From NCBI RefSeq assembly GCF_900156655.1, contig NZ_FTOG01000002.1:186001-250000 (forward strand): a DNA stretch of 64,000 bases. The letters are read 5' to 3'. The notes below the pieces were generated by a model. The model was not told the DNA's origin. It saw nothing but the letters and a program-made list of their open reading frames with translations, and did no database searches. The position numbers and the translations under genes are program-made. Below are positions 53,762 through 62,101 of this stretch, piece after piece. Position 1 is the first letter of the stretch; every line of letters begins with the position of its first letter. This DNA is from Rhodobacter aestuarii. Lineage in GTDB: Bacteria > Pseudomonadota > Alphaproteobacteria > Rhodobacterales > Rhodobacteraceae.

Positions 53762-55150
53762 TTATTGCTTACCAATGGCCCGCAAGACGCGATCAAGGCG
53801 CTCGCCTTGAACACTGAGAGGCGCGTTCTGCACCGCATTGTAGTAGGCTGCGGGATCATAGGTGGGGATCCCGAGCTTGAGGTCTTCTACCGTCAAAAGA
53901 CCCATAGCCGACAAAAGTTGATAATATGCTACTTGCAAATCAGCTTCTGCCGTAATCCGCGAAGCGCGGGCATCCAGCAGGTCCTGTTCGGCATCAAGCA
54001 CATCCAGCGTGGTACGCGCGCCCAGCGTCGCTTCTTCACGCACGCCGCGATAGGCGATGTCGGCCGCTTGGATCTGTTGATCATAGGCGCGGATCTGCGC
54101 GCGATAGACCTCGATCATTGCATAGGCATTGGCCACGCCCTGCGCCACCGACACCCCCGCCTGACGCAAGCTGGCCCGCGTGCCTTCGCGCTGGATCACC
54201 GCTTGGCGGCGCAGCGACGAGATATTGCCGCCCGAATAAATCGTCTGGCCAATGCTCACGCCCGCCGCGCCCGAATGCCCCACACCATCTTGGTCAGAGA
54301 ACGAAAGACTGCCGGTGATCGTCGGCAAACGCTGCGCATCGGCCAGCGAAACCGCCAAATCGGTCACTGCGACCTGATGCTGGAGTTGTTTGATCGTCGG
54401 ATGCTGACGCAATGCCGTGGTGCTCGCGGCCTCAACAGATTTCGGCAGGCTCGGGGCACGCGGCAAAGCCGAGAGGCGGGTCGGATAATGGCCGATCGCG
54501 GCTTTATACGCTTCACGCGCCGCCTTGTAATTCCCTTCCGCAGCGGCGAGCGATGCCCGCGCCCCAGCAAGCGAAGCCTCGGCCTGCGAAACGTCGGTCC
54601 GGGTCACCTCACCCACATCAAAGCGATCTTGCGCCGCTTTGAGTTGTTCCGAAATCACACGCACGGAGTTTTGGTTGATCGCCACCTGTTCGGCCGTCGC
54701 TTTCGCATCGGCATAGGCTTGCACGGCAGACAACAGCACATCTTGTTCGGTCGAGCGCAAAGCCTCACGCGTGGCAAGCACCGTTTCCTTTTGCATGCCG
54801 ATGCTCAGCTGCGTGCGCCCGAAATCATAGAGCGTCCAACTAGCGCTGACGGCCAGCGTTGCGGAAATATCCGTCCAGTCGCTCGTGCAGGTCGCGGTGC
54901 TCGGATAGGTGCAGCGCGAGGTGGCGAAATCCAGCCCCCATTGCACCACCGGGCGCAGCGCGGCGACCGATTGCGCGACATCTTCATCCGCAGCGGCCAA
55001 AGTGGCGCGGTAATTTTCGAGCAGATGCGAGTTGCGATAGGCCGAGACCAATGCATCGGCCAAGGTTTCCGCGCTTGCGGCAACGGTTCCGGCCATCAGC
55101 CCCAGCCCCGCAGCCGTAGCCAGCAAAAGGGGTTTCAGTGTCTTGCGCAT
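53762..55150 (-). CDS. tolC: TolC-family outer-membrane export channel
   Basis: 462 residues. Signal peptide ends near ASA before ETLADALVSAYRNS. Two repeats of the coiled-coil/beta layout, QTIYSGGNISSLRRQA and WTLYDFGRTQLSIG being the paired beta-strand blocks. The outer part of tripartite pumps or type I secretion. ATG 55150 has a weak GAGG upstream, with earlier in-frame starts rejected because they would precede the signal peptide. Followed by the PopZ-like gene and preceded by the PCMT gene on the same strand. Confidence 0.93.
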   Translation of the reverse strand: MRKTLKPLLLATAAGLGLMAGTVAASAETLADALVSAYRNSHLLENYRATLAAADEDVAQSVAALRPVVQWGLDFATSRCTYPSTATCTSDWTDISATLAVSASWTLYDFGRTQLSIGMQKETVLATREALRSTEQDVLLSAVQAYADAKATAEQVAINQNSVRVISEQLKAAQDRFDVGEVTRTDVSQAEASLAGARASLAAAEGNYKAAREAYKAAIGHYPTRLSALPRAPSLPKSVEAASTTALRQHPTIKQLQHQVAVTDLAVSLADAQRLPTITGSLSFSDQDGVGHSGAAGVSIGQTIYSGGNISSLRRQAVIQREGTRASLRQAGVSVAQGVANAYAMIEVYRAQIRAYDQQIQAADIAYRGVREEATLGARTTLDVLDAEQDLLDARASRITAEADLQVAYYQLLSAMGLLTVEDLKLGIPTYDPAAYYNAVQNAPLSVQGERLDRVLRAIGKQ

Positions 55151-55270
55151 CTCGCTCGTCCTCATTTTTGCCCTGACCACTGCCGCGGCGGGATATGCTC
55201 TGGCGCGACCGCGTACCTATCGGGAAATATTCAACTCCCACGATATGACCCGGTTAACACCGTTTTGCAA

Positions 55271-55921
55271 TCAGAGTACGAATTCTTTCGCCAAAGTGAA
55301 GCCTTCGAGCAAAGGTGCTGCGGCATTGAAGACATCGCGCCACACTACCACATCGTCGATCTTGCGCCCAAGCCGCACCGTGCCAAGCGCGTCTTGCATG
55401 AAAATCGCGATGATCCGGCCACCTTCTTTGAGTTGCGCCTCAATCGCGGCAGGCACCGTCTCGACACCGCCTTCGATCACGATCGCGTCATAAGGCCCGT
55501 GTTGCGGCGCGCCTTCGGACAGCACCCCGGCGACCACAGCCGCATTGTCGACATCATGAATCGCGAGTTGCGCCTCGGCTTTCGGCGCCATTTCTTCGGT
55601 TTCAAGCGCGACAACGGCTTCGGCCATCCGCGCGATCACCGCCGCCGAATAGCCCATGCCCGCCCCGATATCGAGCACGAGATCGGCGGGCTGAATGTCG
55701 ATCGCATCAAGCATCTTGGCGAAGTTGCGCGGCTCTAGGAGCACACGCCCGCTTTCCAACTCGATATTCTCGCCGACATAGGCTGCCTCACGCCGCCCTG
55801 CGGGCACGAAATCTTCGCGCGGAACCGTGAGCATCGCCTCGATGATGGGGAATTTGGTAACATCGTTCGGGCGGACCTGGGTGTCGACCATCATGGTGCG
55901 GCGGGTGGCGAAATCCTGCAT
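55271..55921 (-). CDS. protein-L-isoaspartate O-methyltransferase family protein
   Basis: 216 residues. [30 protein letters not shown] is the N-terminal block, [16 protein letters not shown] the SAM-binding motif I. GGRIIAIF and the C-terminal part are as in PCMT-like proteins of alphaproteobacteria, which often lack full repair activity. ATG 55921 chosen; an earlier in-frame start would add 35 residues of atypical sequence. Co-directional with tolC and popZ-like. Confidence 0.9.
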   Translation of the reverse strand: MQDFATRRTMMVDTQVRPNDVTKFPIIEAMLTVPREDFVPAGRREAAYVGENIELESGRVLLEPRNFAKMLDAIDIQPADLVLDIGAGMGYSAAVIARMAEAVVALETEEMAPKAEAQLAIHDVDNAAVVAGVLSEGAPQHGPYDAIVIEGGVETVPAAIEAQLKEGGRIIAIFMQDALGTVRLGRKIDDVVVWRDVFNAAAPLLEGFTLAKEFVL

Positions 55922-56377
55922 GGGGAACTCTCGGTCTGGGGTTTTGTTGCGCGGTTTTGCCACAGAAACCAGGACGGGGCAACGGCGCAGCGGCCAGATG
56001 CGGCGCTTTTGCATACCATGGTGCACAGGATCGGTGCTGCAAACAGGGGCACAGCAGGGACTTATCGTCGCAGGGCGCCGAAGAATGCCTCGCCCGTCTC
56101 CCGCGCCGCAGCGCTGCGGCGTTTTAGATTCGCCCTAATTTCAGGCATTTCGCCCCATCCGCCAGCATCCGGCCAATGTATACAACGGGCTACAAAACGC
56201 AGATCGCCGAAAGGCCGCAAACGACCCTTTCGACGTCGCTTTGCACGCACCCACACCCCGAGCCTTCCGATTATCCGGGATTTGTAAGGGGCCGGTTGGC
56301 AAGCGGCACTGATCAGACCGCATACTCCTCCCCGGCTTGATCGCGCCCCTTTTCGAAACACAGGGAACTAAAAACCG
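55922..56377. other. divergent intergenic region between the PCMT and PotD-like genes
   Basis: 456 bp with no believable gene; a 99-residue minus-strand frame (56062-56361) has odd composition and no ribosome site. An 18-bp perfect palindrome CGCCGCAGCGCTGCGGCG lies at 56104-56121, followed by TTTT. It could be a hairpin end of an unseen transcript or an operator. Confidence 0.5.
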
Positions 56378-57448
56378 ATGCAAAAACTCCTTCTCAGCAC
56401 GGTCCTTGCCTCCTGCTTCGCAGTGAGCGCCCAGGCCGAAGTCGTGGTTCTGAGCTGGGGCGGCGCCTATGGCGCAGCCGAAGTCGAAGCTCACGTCAAA
56501 CCGTTCATCGAAGCCACTGGCATCAAAACCACGATGATCGACGCTGACAACCCGGCCGCCCCGGTGAAAGCGCAAACCGAATCCGGCAACGTTTCGGTTG
56601 ATGTCGCCCTGCTCGAATATGCCGATGCTGTGCGCCTGTGCGACGAAGGCCTGCTCGAAGAAATCGACCCGGCGATCTTGCTGCCCGGCGACGACGGCAC
56701 CCCGGCGGAAGAAGACTTCCTGCCCGGCGCGGTGATGGATTGCGGCATCTCGACCGACCTTTGGGCCAACGTTGTGGCTTATGACGACTCGAAATTCCCC
56801 GGCGAGAAACCGACCTCGATTGCTGATTTCTTCGACCTCGAGAAATTCCCCGGCACCCGCGGCGTGAAGAAAAGCCCGAAAACCGTGCTTGAAATGGCTC
56901 TGATGGCTGATGGCGTTCCGGCTGCGGAAGTCTATGACGTGCTCGACACCGATGAAGGCCTTGACCGCGCTTTCGCCAAACTCGACACGATCAAAGATCA
57001 CGCGATCTGGTGGGAAGCCGGTGCGCAACCGCCGCAACTCCTCGCCGATGGCGAAGTGGTCATGACCACCGCCTACAACGGCCGTATCTTCAACGCCGCC
57101 ATTGAAGAGGGCAAACCGCTCGTCGTGCTGTGGGATGGCCAAGTCTACGAACACGAAATGTACGTGATTCCGAAAGGCGCGCCGCATCTGGAAGACGCGC
57201 TGAAATACGTGCAATTCGCGACCTCGACCGAAGGCCTGCGTCGCCAAGCGCAATACATCTCCTACGGCCCGACCCGCTATTCGTCGAACGCTGGCGAGAT
57301 CATCTTCAAAGATGGCAAAACCGTCATGGGTCCGCACCTGCCGACCTACCCGGCCAACATGGAAAACGCGCTCGAAACCAACCTCGACTTCTGGGTCGAC
57401 AATGACAGCGAGCTGAACGAGCGTTTCAACGCTTGGCTGGCGAACTAA
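56378..57448 (+). CDS. ABC transporter periplasmic binding protein, PotD/spermidine type
   Basis: 356 residues. Signal peptide of 20 residues ending SAQA before EVVVLSWGG. VVLSWGGAYGAAEVEAHVKPF is typical of polyamine- and amine-binding ABC proteins (PotD/PotF), with PAAPVKAQTESGNVSVDVALLEY and AIWWEAGAQPPQLLADGEVVM in the body. The matching ATPase and permease genes are not in the window; a terminator follows directly and then tRNA-Cys and the integrated element. Ligand could be a polyamine or related amine. Confidence 0.9.
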   Translation: MQKLLLSTVLASCFAVSAQAEVVVLSWGGAYGAAEVEAHVKPFIEATGIKTTMIDADNPAAPVKAQTESGNVSVDVALLEYADAVRLCDEGLLEEIDPAILLPGDDGTPAEEDFLPGAVMDCGISTDLWANVVAYDDSKFPGEKPTSIADFFDLEKFPGTRGVKKSPKTVLEMALMADGVPAAEVYDVLDTDEGLDRAFAKLDTIKDHAIWWEAGAQPPQLLADGEVVMTTAYNGRIFNAAIEEGKPLVVLWDGQVYEHEMYVIPKGAPHLEDALKYVQFATSTEGLRRQAQYISYGPTRYSSNAGEIIFKDGKTVMGPHLPTYPANMENALETNLDFWVDNDSELNERFNAWLAN

Positions 57449-57465
57449 TCGGGCAGAGCCCCTTG

Positions 57466-57498
57466 GCGCGCGGGATCTTCCCGCGCGCTTTTCGTTTT
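57466..57498 (+). terminator. intrinsic terminator of the PotD-like gene
   Basis: GCGCGCGGGA (57466-57475) pairs perfectly with TCCCGCGCGC (57479-57488), tail TTTTCGTTTT. Makes the binding-protein gene monocistronic. Confidence 0.9.
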
Positions 57499-57544
57499 CC
57501 CCTGCGAGAACAGCGCACCAAGCGAAAACCGGCCTGATAACCGC

Positions 57545-57573
57545 TTGACCGCGCCCTCGGAAATAACTAATCA
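57545..57573 (+). promoter_or_regulatory. likely promoter of tRNA-Cys
   Basis: TTGACC at 57545-57550 (-35; part of CTTGAC, common for stable RNA promoters in alphaproteobacteria), 17-bp spacer, weak -10 TAATCA at 57568-57573. Start would be near 57581, just before the tRNA. Confidence 0.4.
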
Positions 57574-57585
57574 GACCAAGCTCTC

Positions 57586-57659
57586 GGCGGGTTGGCGGAG
57601 AGGTTACGCAGCGGATTGCAAATCCGTGAAGACCGGTTCGATTCCGGTACCCGCCTCCA
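57586..57659 (+). tRNA. tRNA-Cys (anticodon GCA)
   Basis: 74 nt including the encoded CCA. Acceptor stem GGCGGGT (57586-57592) pairs with ACCCGCC (57649-57655); discriminator base T as required for Cys; anticodon GCA at 57618-57620 in the loop TTGCAAA; T-loop GTTCGATTC. Its 3' end is the likely attachment site of the element that starts immediately downstream. Confidence 0.97.
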
Positions 57660-57727
57660 ATACTTTCAAATACTTGCGCCATCCTGCTCGTCCTTTCGAC
57701 AGCTTTTTGAAACACCCGTTGAAACAT

Positions 57728-58756
57728 TCACGTTCCGGGCTTGTTCTGTTCCATGCGATTCCGGGCTTCCTGCGCCCGCGTGGCAAGCTCCCGCTGCCGG
57801 ATCTGCCCTCCATACTTCTTGAGCATTTCCACGCTCGAATGTCCGGTAACTGATTTCACCAGCTCGTCGTCGTTTCCGGCTAAGTAAAGCTCGATTGTCG
57901 CGTTCTTCCGCAGACCGTGGGTTACATACTTCGCCTTGTCGGGGTGCTGCATCTTGGCCCGCACGGCCAGCATTTCGTCGTTCACCGCGCGATAATTGGC
58001 GGGACGCCCAGCTCTATCGGTGACGACGGCAAGGCCCCGCTTTTCGACCGTCGCCAAATACGCCTTGAGGCGGTTGGTGAGCGGTATCCACATCGGTTTG
58101 TCGGTCTTACCTTGGGTCAGGTCGTAGCACCCGCCCTCGAAGTGCCCCCAGCGCGCTTTGAGTATGTCCCCGATCCGTTGGCCAGTGCCGATGCACAGTT
58201 CATAGACCAGCCGTGCGCGCGGTGACGCCACCGCCTCAAACTCGGCCCGCACATCATCCGGCCACGGCTCCCAACCGTCGCTTTCCTGCTTGAACAGCGG
58301 GATTCCCTTGGCCGGATTGCCGTGCTCTTTCTTGAGAAAGCCGATCAGCCGCGCGTGGTTCATCAGGACAACCATCACCTGCACCAGGTAATTCGCCTGC
58401 CGCCAGTGCTCGGCATTGGCGCGGTGCAGCTCATAGATGTGATGCGGCTCGATTTTGGCCGGGTCTTTCGTGCCCCAGATCCTGCGGATGTGCTCGATGT
58501 ATTTGCGGTAATCCGCTTGGGTGCGCGGCTTCAGCTTCTTGAAAGCCTCGCTTTCAAAATAACTGAGAATTAGCGCCTCGAAGTTCCGCTTTGCCGAAAC
58601 CGGCTCACGCCCCCTCAAAAGGCGGTTGTAGTGCTCGTAAAACTCCGGCGTTCCGGGCTCTTCTTTCATCATCACGGATTGGCCGCGGGACCGACGAATG
58701 AATCTCACATAGCCTCGATCCGCGTAGACGTATTTGGGCAGGTCGGTCTTGGTCAT
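57728..58756 (-). CDS. phage-type tyrosine integrase
   Basis: 342 residues. N-terminal SAM-like core-binding region (LKPRTQADYRKYIEHIRRIWG), catalytic domain with Arg in GTGQRIGDIL, Lys in QGKTDK, HGLRKNATI box, and VTGHSSVEMLKKYGG with the last His and Tyr nucleophile. All six catalytic positions present. Its stop is 69 nt from tRNA-Cys, so it is transcribed towards the attachment site. Not related in detail to the P4-type integrase at 1624. ATGA overlap with the preceding small gene. Confidence 0.94.
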   Translation of the reverse strand: MTKTDLPKYVYADRGYVRFIRRSRGQSVMMKEEPGTPEFYEHYNRLLRGREPVSAKRNFEALILSYFESEAFKKLKPRTQADYRKYIEHIRRIWGTKDPAKIEPHHIYELHRANAEHWRQANYLVQVMVVLMNHARLIGFLKKEHGNPAKGIPLFKQESDGWEPWPDDVRAEFEAVASPRARLVYELCIGTGQRIGDILKARWGHFEGGCYDLTQGKTDKPMWIPLTNRLKAYLATVEKRGLAVVTDRAGRPANYRAVNDEMLAVRAKMQHPDKAKYVTHGLRKNATIELYLAGNDDELVKSVTGHSSVEMLKKYGGQIRQRELATRAQEARNRMEQNKPGT

Positions 58757-58941
58757 TTGCCCATCCTCAAGTCGCCACTCAGGAAGTCATCGCCGCCGTC
58801 CGGTTCGGCCATCGAGGCATCAATGACCGTGGTGCCATCTGGCTTGAGCTCAAATCGCGCACGCGCCCACCCCGCCTCACGCGCGGCTTGGATCAATGCC
58901 ACCGCATTCTGTCTGGCTTGAGTTTGGGGGTGACGCGCCAT
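58753..58941 (-). CDS. small unknown protein upstream of the integrase
   Basis: 62 residues, cytoplasmic, ending GGDDFLSGDLRMGK. RQNAVALIQAAREAGWARARFELKPDGTTVIDASM looks like a short alpha/beta module. Coupled to the integrase by ATGA. Comparable small genes lie upstream of integrases in Rhodobacteraceae elements, perhaps as excision or control factors; inference from position. Confidence 0.6.
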   Translation of the reverse strand: MARHPQTQARQNAVALIQAAREAGWARARFELKPDGTTVIDASMAEPDGGDDFLSGDLRMGK

Positions 58942-58947
58942 GTGGGC

Positions 58948-59613
58948 TTATTCCTCCCCCCGGAGAAACTTCGCCATCGCCTTGATTGTTCGCCACGAGA
59001 ACCATTGCATTCGACGCATGTCGCCACCGCGTCCTTGCTTTATGAAGCCTTCTGCCCAGAGTATTGCCTCGTCCGTAGTGTTAGGAACATTCAAGCTATA
59101 GTGGTGCTCCTCTCTGAACTCGCCCCCCACGATGAGGGTAATCGCGGCACTCGGCAGAGGGGTCAGCAGACGAAATTCAAGATGCAAGTGGCGCGGCATC
59201 ACATAATCGCCAACTTTTGATGGCTGCACTCCTTGGAGAGCCGCGTCAATTTCACGGTTCACTTCCGCATCAATGAACGCCCGCAGCGCCTGCCCGAAAG
59301 TGTGATCGGGTGGAAGCGACTGAACAGATGGAAGCGGAAAGTCGGCAAGAGACCATTTCCCATCGCCAGAGGAAACGGGGAGGTCAGAATATTCTCTTGC
59401 CATCTCGGCAACATCTTTGATGAGGGCGCCGGTCAAAACTGCGATCAGCAGGTTCGTTACATCATTCGAGCCCATTTTTGCGGCGCTCTTGCCGCGCCCT
59501 CCCTTGGTCCGCATGCCATGCGATACAAGTTCACGGTCGATCTGCGTCAAGGTCACCTCAGGAACCCCGAGGGTAGTCGCCGCGCACTTCACCATTTCGC
59601 CGGGGGTAGTCAT
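58948..59613 (-). CDS. unknown protein of the integrated element
   Basis: 221 residues. No family recognised. N-terminus contains TLGVPEVTLTQIDRELVSHGM and GKSAAKMGSNDVTNLLIAVLTG, reminiscent of DNA-binding or phage regulatory proteins; the C-terminal half has EFRLLTPLPSAAITLIVGGEFREEHHY, more like a strand-rich domain. GGAGA before ATG 59613 decides the start over a longer frame. Divergent from the 86-residue gene. Could be a regulator or a cargo gene; not decided. Confidence 0.6.
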   Translation of the reverse strand: MTTPGEMVKCAATTLGVPEVTLTQIDRELVSHGMRTKGGRGKSAAKMGSNDVTNLLIAVLTGALIKDVAEMAREYSDLPVSSGDGKWSLADFPLPSVQSLPPDHTFGQALRAFIDAEVNREIDAALQGVQPSKVGDYVMPRHLHLEFRLLTPLPSAAITLIVGGEFREEHHYSLNVPNTTDEAILWAEGFIKQGRGGDMRRMQWFSWRTIKAMAKFLRGEE

Positions 59614-59708
59614 GTCTCGATCTCCAGATTTCCATTTGAGACTAGACCGAATGGCGTGATCATGCAAGCCTCATTCGTGATTGCCACAAATGACGGAGAC
59701 TACGAATC

Positions 59709-59969
59709 ATGACGACCCAAAAAGTGCAGCCCTTCTTTGTCCGCTGCTTCATTGACAACCCCGGCGGGGCCTACGACCCGGCGCCGCTTCATCAGTTCGA
59801 CCACTATAGCTACTGCCCTCCTGCGGTTGGGGACCGACTGCAAGAAGGTAGAACCGGCGATAGGGTTTATGTCGTGACGCAGCGGCATTTCCATATCTAC
59901 GGCAACGGGCACGAAAACTGTGCCCTGCTAATTGAGTTGGCCGATCCCAGCCCGCTTGATCGCGTTTAA
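59709..59969 (+). CDS. unknown small protein (plus strand)
   Basis: 86 residues. PFFVRCFIDNPGGAYDPAPLHQFDHYSYCPP followed by GDRVYVVTQRHFHIYGNG; rich in His, Tyr, Pro and Asp, no signal peptide. GGAG 11 nt before ATG 59709. Unlike its neighbours it is on the plus strand, divergent from the 221-residue gene, so the pair could form a self-controlled unit. No family recognised. Confidence 0.6.
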   Translation: MTTQKVQPFFVRCFIDNPGGAYDPAPLHQFDHYSYCPPAVGDRLQEGRTGDRVYVVTQRHFHIYGNGHENCALLIELADPSPLDRV

Positions 59970-59973
59970 GGTC

Positions 59974-59999
59974 ATGCGCCCGGGTAACGCCGGGCGCAT
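59974..59999. terminator. hairpin between convergent small genes
   Basis: ATGCGCCCGG (59974-59983) pairs with CCGGGCGCAT (59990-59999), loop 6. Lies just after the 86-residue gene's stop and before the end of the minus-strand gene at 60013. No T-run either way. Confidence 0.4.
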
Positions 60000-60012
60000 T
60001 CCGTAAGTTCCA

Positions 60013-60270
60013 TCACGCCGCCGCCTCTGGCTGCACCGCCCACGCCCCGCGCTTAGTCTCGCGTTGCAGTCCCTCGGCACTGTTCCCGAGGGCGTGAGAA
60101 AGTTCCTCGGCAAGCCCCAGCACGGTTGCCGCTTCATGGCGCGCATCCTCCCCGCTTGTCTCGTTTTCGAGGGCAAGGCGCGCAGTGCGGATCAAAGCCG
60201 AGACGGTATAGGCCAGAGGCTCGGCAATATCGCGCGGGTCAGCGGTGCGCAGTTGGTCGAGCGTGATCAT
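60013..60270 (-). CDS. unknown small protein of the integrated element
   Basis: 85 residues, helical and acidic: MITLDQLRTADPRDIAEPLAYT, then ALIRTARLALEN and EAATVLGLAEELSHALG. Starts at ATG 60270, overlapping the stop of the next upstream gene (ATGA). Both small helical proteins are probably made as a pair. Function unknown. Confidence 0.6.
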   Translation of the reverse strand: MITLDQLRTADPRDIAEPLAYTVSALIRTARLALENETSGEDARHEAATVLGLAEELSHALGNSAEGLQRETKRGAWAVQPEAAA

Positions 60271-60503
60271 TGGGCACCGCCTTTCACCAGATCGGCAACA
60301 AGGGCGAGACGGGCGCATATGTCGTCAACCTTGTTAACAGCCTGAGCGCAAGCAAATGAAATGGCGTTGTTTTCGTCGGTCGGGTTATGTTCCGTTGCCA
60401 TTTCTACTAGGGTGACGATGCTGCGAACGTCGTGCAGGGCGTCCCTTGCATCGTTGATCCTGTGCAAAACTTCATCGGTCGCGCAGGCGCGTTGTTCGGT
60501 CAT
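60267..60503 (-). CDS. unknown small helical protein of the integrated element
   Basis: 78 residues, almost wholly helical: VLHRINDARDALHDVRSIVTLVEMATEH and CAQAVNKVDDICARLALVADLVKGG. Upstream partner of the 85-residue gene. Divergent from the plus-strand gene at 60604 across a 100-bp region with repeat elements. Similar paired short helical proteins are common in phage early regions; role unknown. Confidence 0.6.
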   Translation of the reverse strand: MTEQRACATDEVLHRINDARDALHDVRSIVTLVEMATEHNPTDENNAISFACAQAVNKVDDICARLALVADLVKGGAQ

Positions 60504-60536
60504 TGCATTTTCTCCACTGTTTGAGTATAGCTTTCA

Positions 60537-60586
60537 GCATCATTCCTAGCTTGACTTCCAGAATCACGTCAAGCATCATTTCCAGC
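60537..60586. promoter_or_regulatory. direct and inverted repeats between divergent small genes, candidate operators
   Basis: Two near-identical 15-mers, AGCATCATTCCTAGC (60537-60551) and AGCATCATTTCCAGC (60572-60586), and between them the inverted repeat GCTTGAC (60549-60555) / GTCAAGC (60568-60574). Position between divergent genes suits repressor binding. Confidence 0.5.
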
Positions 60587-60603
60587 ATAAGGAGCGGCCT
60601 TGC

Positions 60604-60855
60604 ATGGAGGACAAAGTGCGGGAAAACAAACTTAGGCGCAAAGCGGAGCGCATCGGCCTTCGAATCGAAAAATCTCGCGTGCGCGACGAAATGGCGCCGG
60701 ACTATGGCAAGTTCTGGATTCTGTCAGACTACAACCGCAGCAATCTTCTTGACGGCTATGACCAGAACGGAAAGCACTGCCTCACGATTGATGATCTCGA
60801 AGACCGCCTGAATGATGCGGAGTATGTTCGGAAGATCACGGCGAGGGCTCACTAA
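60604..60855 (+). CDS. unknown small basic protein of the integrated element
   Basis: 83 residues, basic at the N-terminus (KVRENKLRRKAERIGLRIEKSRVR), then DYGKFWILSDYNRSNLLDGYDQNG and HCLTIDDLEDRLNDAEY. AAGGAG before ATG 60604. Similar small proteins, with a basic helix and a short beta hairpin ending in LDDVEDYL-like sequence, occur in actinobacterial and alphaproteobacterial elements. DNA binding is likely from charge, not proven. Confidence 0.6.
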   Translation: MEDKVRENKLRRKAERIGLRIEKSRVRDEMAPDYGKFWILSDYNRSNLLDGYDQNGKHCLTIDDLEDRLNDAEYVRKITARAH

Positions 60856-61035
60856 GGCCGGGACAGCGCGCGCGGCCCCGGCCTTATGATCGGCCCCGGT
60901 GCTACCCGTGCCGATCTGCGCCGCGCCCCCGAGATGAAAGGATAGGGACCGCGCTATCTCGGGGTTTACCCACTCACCGAGTAACGGGACGTTTTGGCGC
61001 AAACTGCGAACGCCGGGGCGTCACCCCCTATTCGA

Positions 61036-62100
61036 TCACGCCAGCGAGTCGCCGCCGCCCCAGTTCACAGCCTTGAGCGCGCCGCCCAGTTCGTCGGGGG
61101 AAAGCCCCAATTCCTTGGCACGGCCCATTGCCTCGATCAGCTGCGAGAGCGCACGCGCGCGGCCCCCTGCATCGAAGGCTTGCAGCGGTCGGCCCACATC
61201 AATGAGAACATCGGACCCCAGCTTTTCGCGGCATTCCTCGGCCAAGAGTTCGGCCATCGGTTGCAGCACCCACCCGGCCAAATGCCGTTGCGCCTCGCGC
61301 ACCAGCGGCCCTTGAGCGGCTTGGCTGAACAGCGCGGGAAGCACGCCAAAGGCCGCACAGATCGCGCCCCGCGCCGCTTCGAGGGTTTCGGCCGGCATGG
61401 CGCGTTGCAGATCGGGCGTGAGTTGGTCGGGCGATCTGCCAGCGTTCGGGTTCATGCCCGCCGCCGTCGCCTGCGCCACCCCTTCAACAACCAACGAAGC
61501 CCCGCGCCGCCCCTTAAGCGCAGCCCGCATTGCCGCCATATCCGAAGCGCTGCCCTCGGGCATGTGCGCGATCTGCGAGCCCATCGGCGCGTTTTGCCAT
61601 GTATCGCGCAGCGCGGTTTCCACCTCTTGCAGCAAGCTCGCCGTGAGGCTGGACCGCCGCAGCGGCGCTTGCCCCGTCCAAGGTGCCACCGGATCAACAC
61701 CCAGCCGCAAGTGAATGACCTCACCCGCCAAGACGGTTTGCGAGGTCGAGCCGCCCGCTTCGGAGATGGAGACGCGATAGGCGCGCGGGATGCCGTCGCG
61801 GGTGCTTAAATCCCAATCGGCGCAGGGGATAAGCCGGTCCCGGATCAGCAACACCGATTCGCCCCGGATCGCCGCAGAGCGGGCAATGAGGGCCATCGTC
61901 TTGCGGTCCAGAAGGTCGGTGCCGGTCACATCGGCCAGAGCGAAAGCCGATTCCCAGAGCGTGACGCAGGTTTGAACCGTCGCCGTCAGTTCCGCGATGC
62001 CAGAGACGCCCGCGATATAGGATTCGCGCGCCGCCAAGATCGCCGCCGTGTAGCCGGTCGCCACATCGCGCTTTTCCAATTTGCGTTTGAAAGGCCACAT
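61036..62100 (-). CDS. phage portal protein (HK97 type)
   Basis: 354 residues, shorter than the about 400-450 usual for HK97-type portals. VQTCVTLWESAFALADV at the start of the fold, RDRLIPCADWDLS, VIHLRLGVDPVAPWTGQAPLRR and FGVLPALFSQAAQGPLVREAQR match the family. Forms the ring at the head vertex through which DNA passes. Starts ATG 62100, one base after the stop of the protease. It is the last gene of the visible head operon, where usually it would be first. Confidence 0.9.
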   Translation of the reverse strand: MWPFKRKLEKRDVATGYTAAILAARESYIAGVSGIAELTATVQTCVTLWESAFALADVTGTDLLDRKTMALIARSAAIRGESVLLIRDRLIPCADWDLSTRDGIPRAYRVSISEAGGSTSQTVLAGEVIHLRLGVDPVAPWTGQAPLRRSSLTASLLQEVETALRDTWQNAPMGSQIAHMPEGSASDMAAMRAALKGRRGASLVVEGVAQATAAGMNPNAGRSPDQLTPDLQRAMPAETLEAARGAICAAFGVLPALFSQAAQGPLVREAQRHLAGWVLQPMAELLAEECREKLGSDVLIDVGRPLQAFDAGGRARALSQLIEAMGRAKELGLSPDELGGALKAVNWGGGDSLA

Positions 62101-62101
62101 G

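Noticed and set aside
53765-55738. Very long plus-strand frame opposite tolC and the PCMT gene
   Set aside because: It crosses two well-supported genes and their gap; composition (Arg/His) is that of an antisense shadow.
56062-56361. 99-residue minus-strand frame in the PCMT/PotD gap
   Set aside because: Arg/Gly-rich, no ribosome site, no similarity to any protein type; likely chance.
59974-59999. Bidirectional intrinsic terminator
   Set aside because: Perfect stem but no T-run on either strand, so kept only as a low-confidence hairpin.
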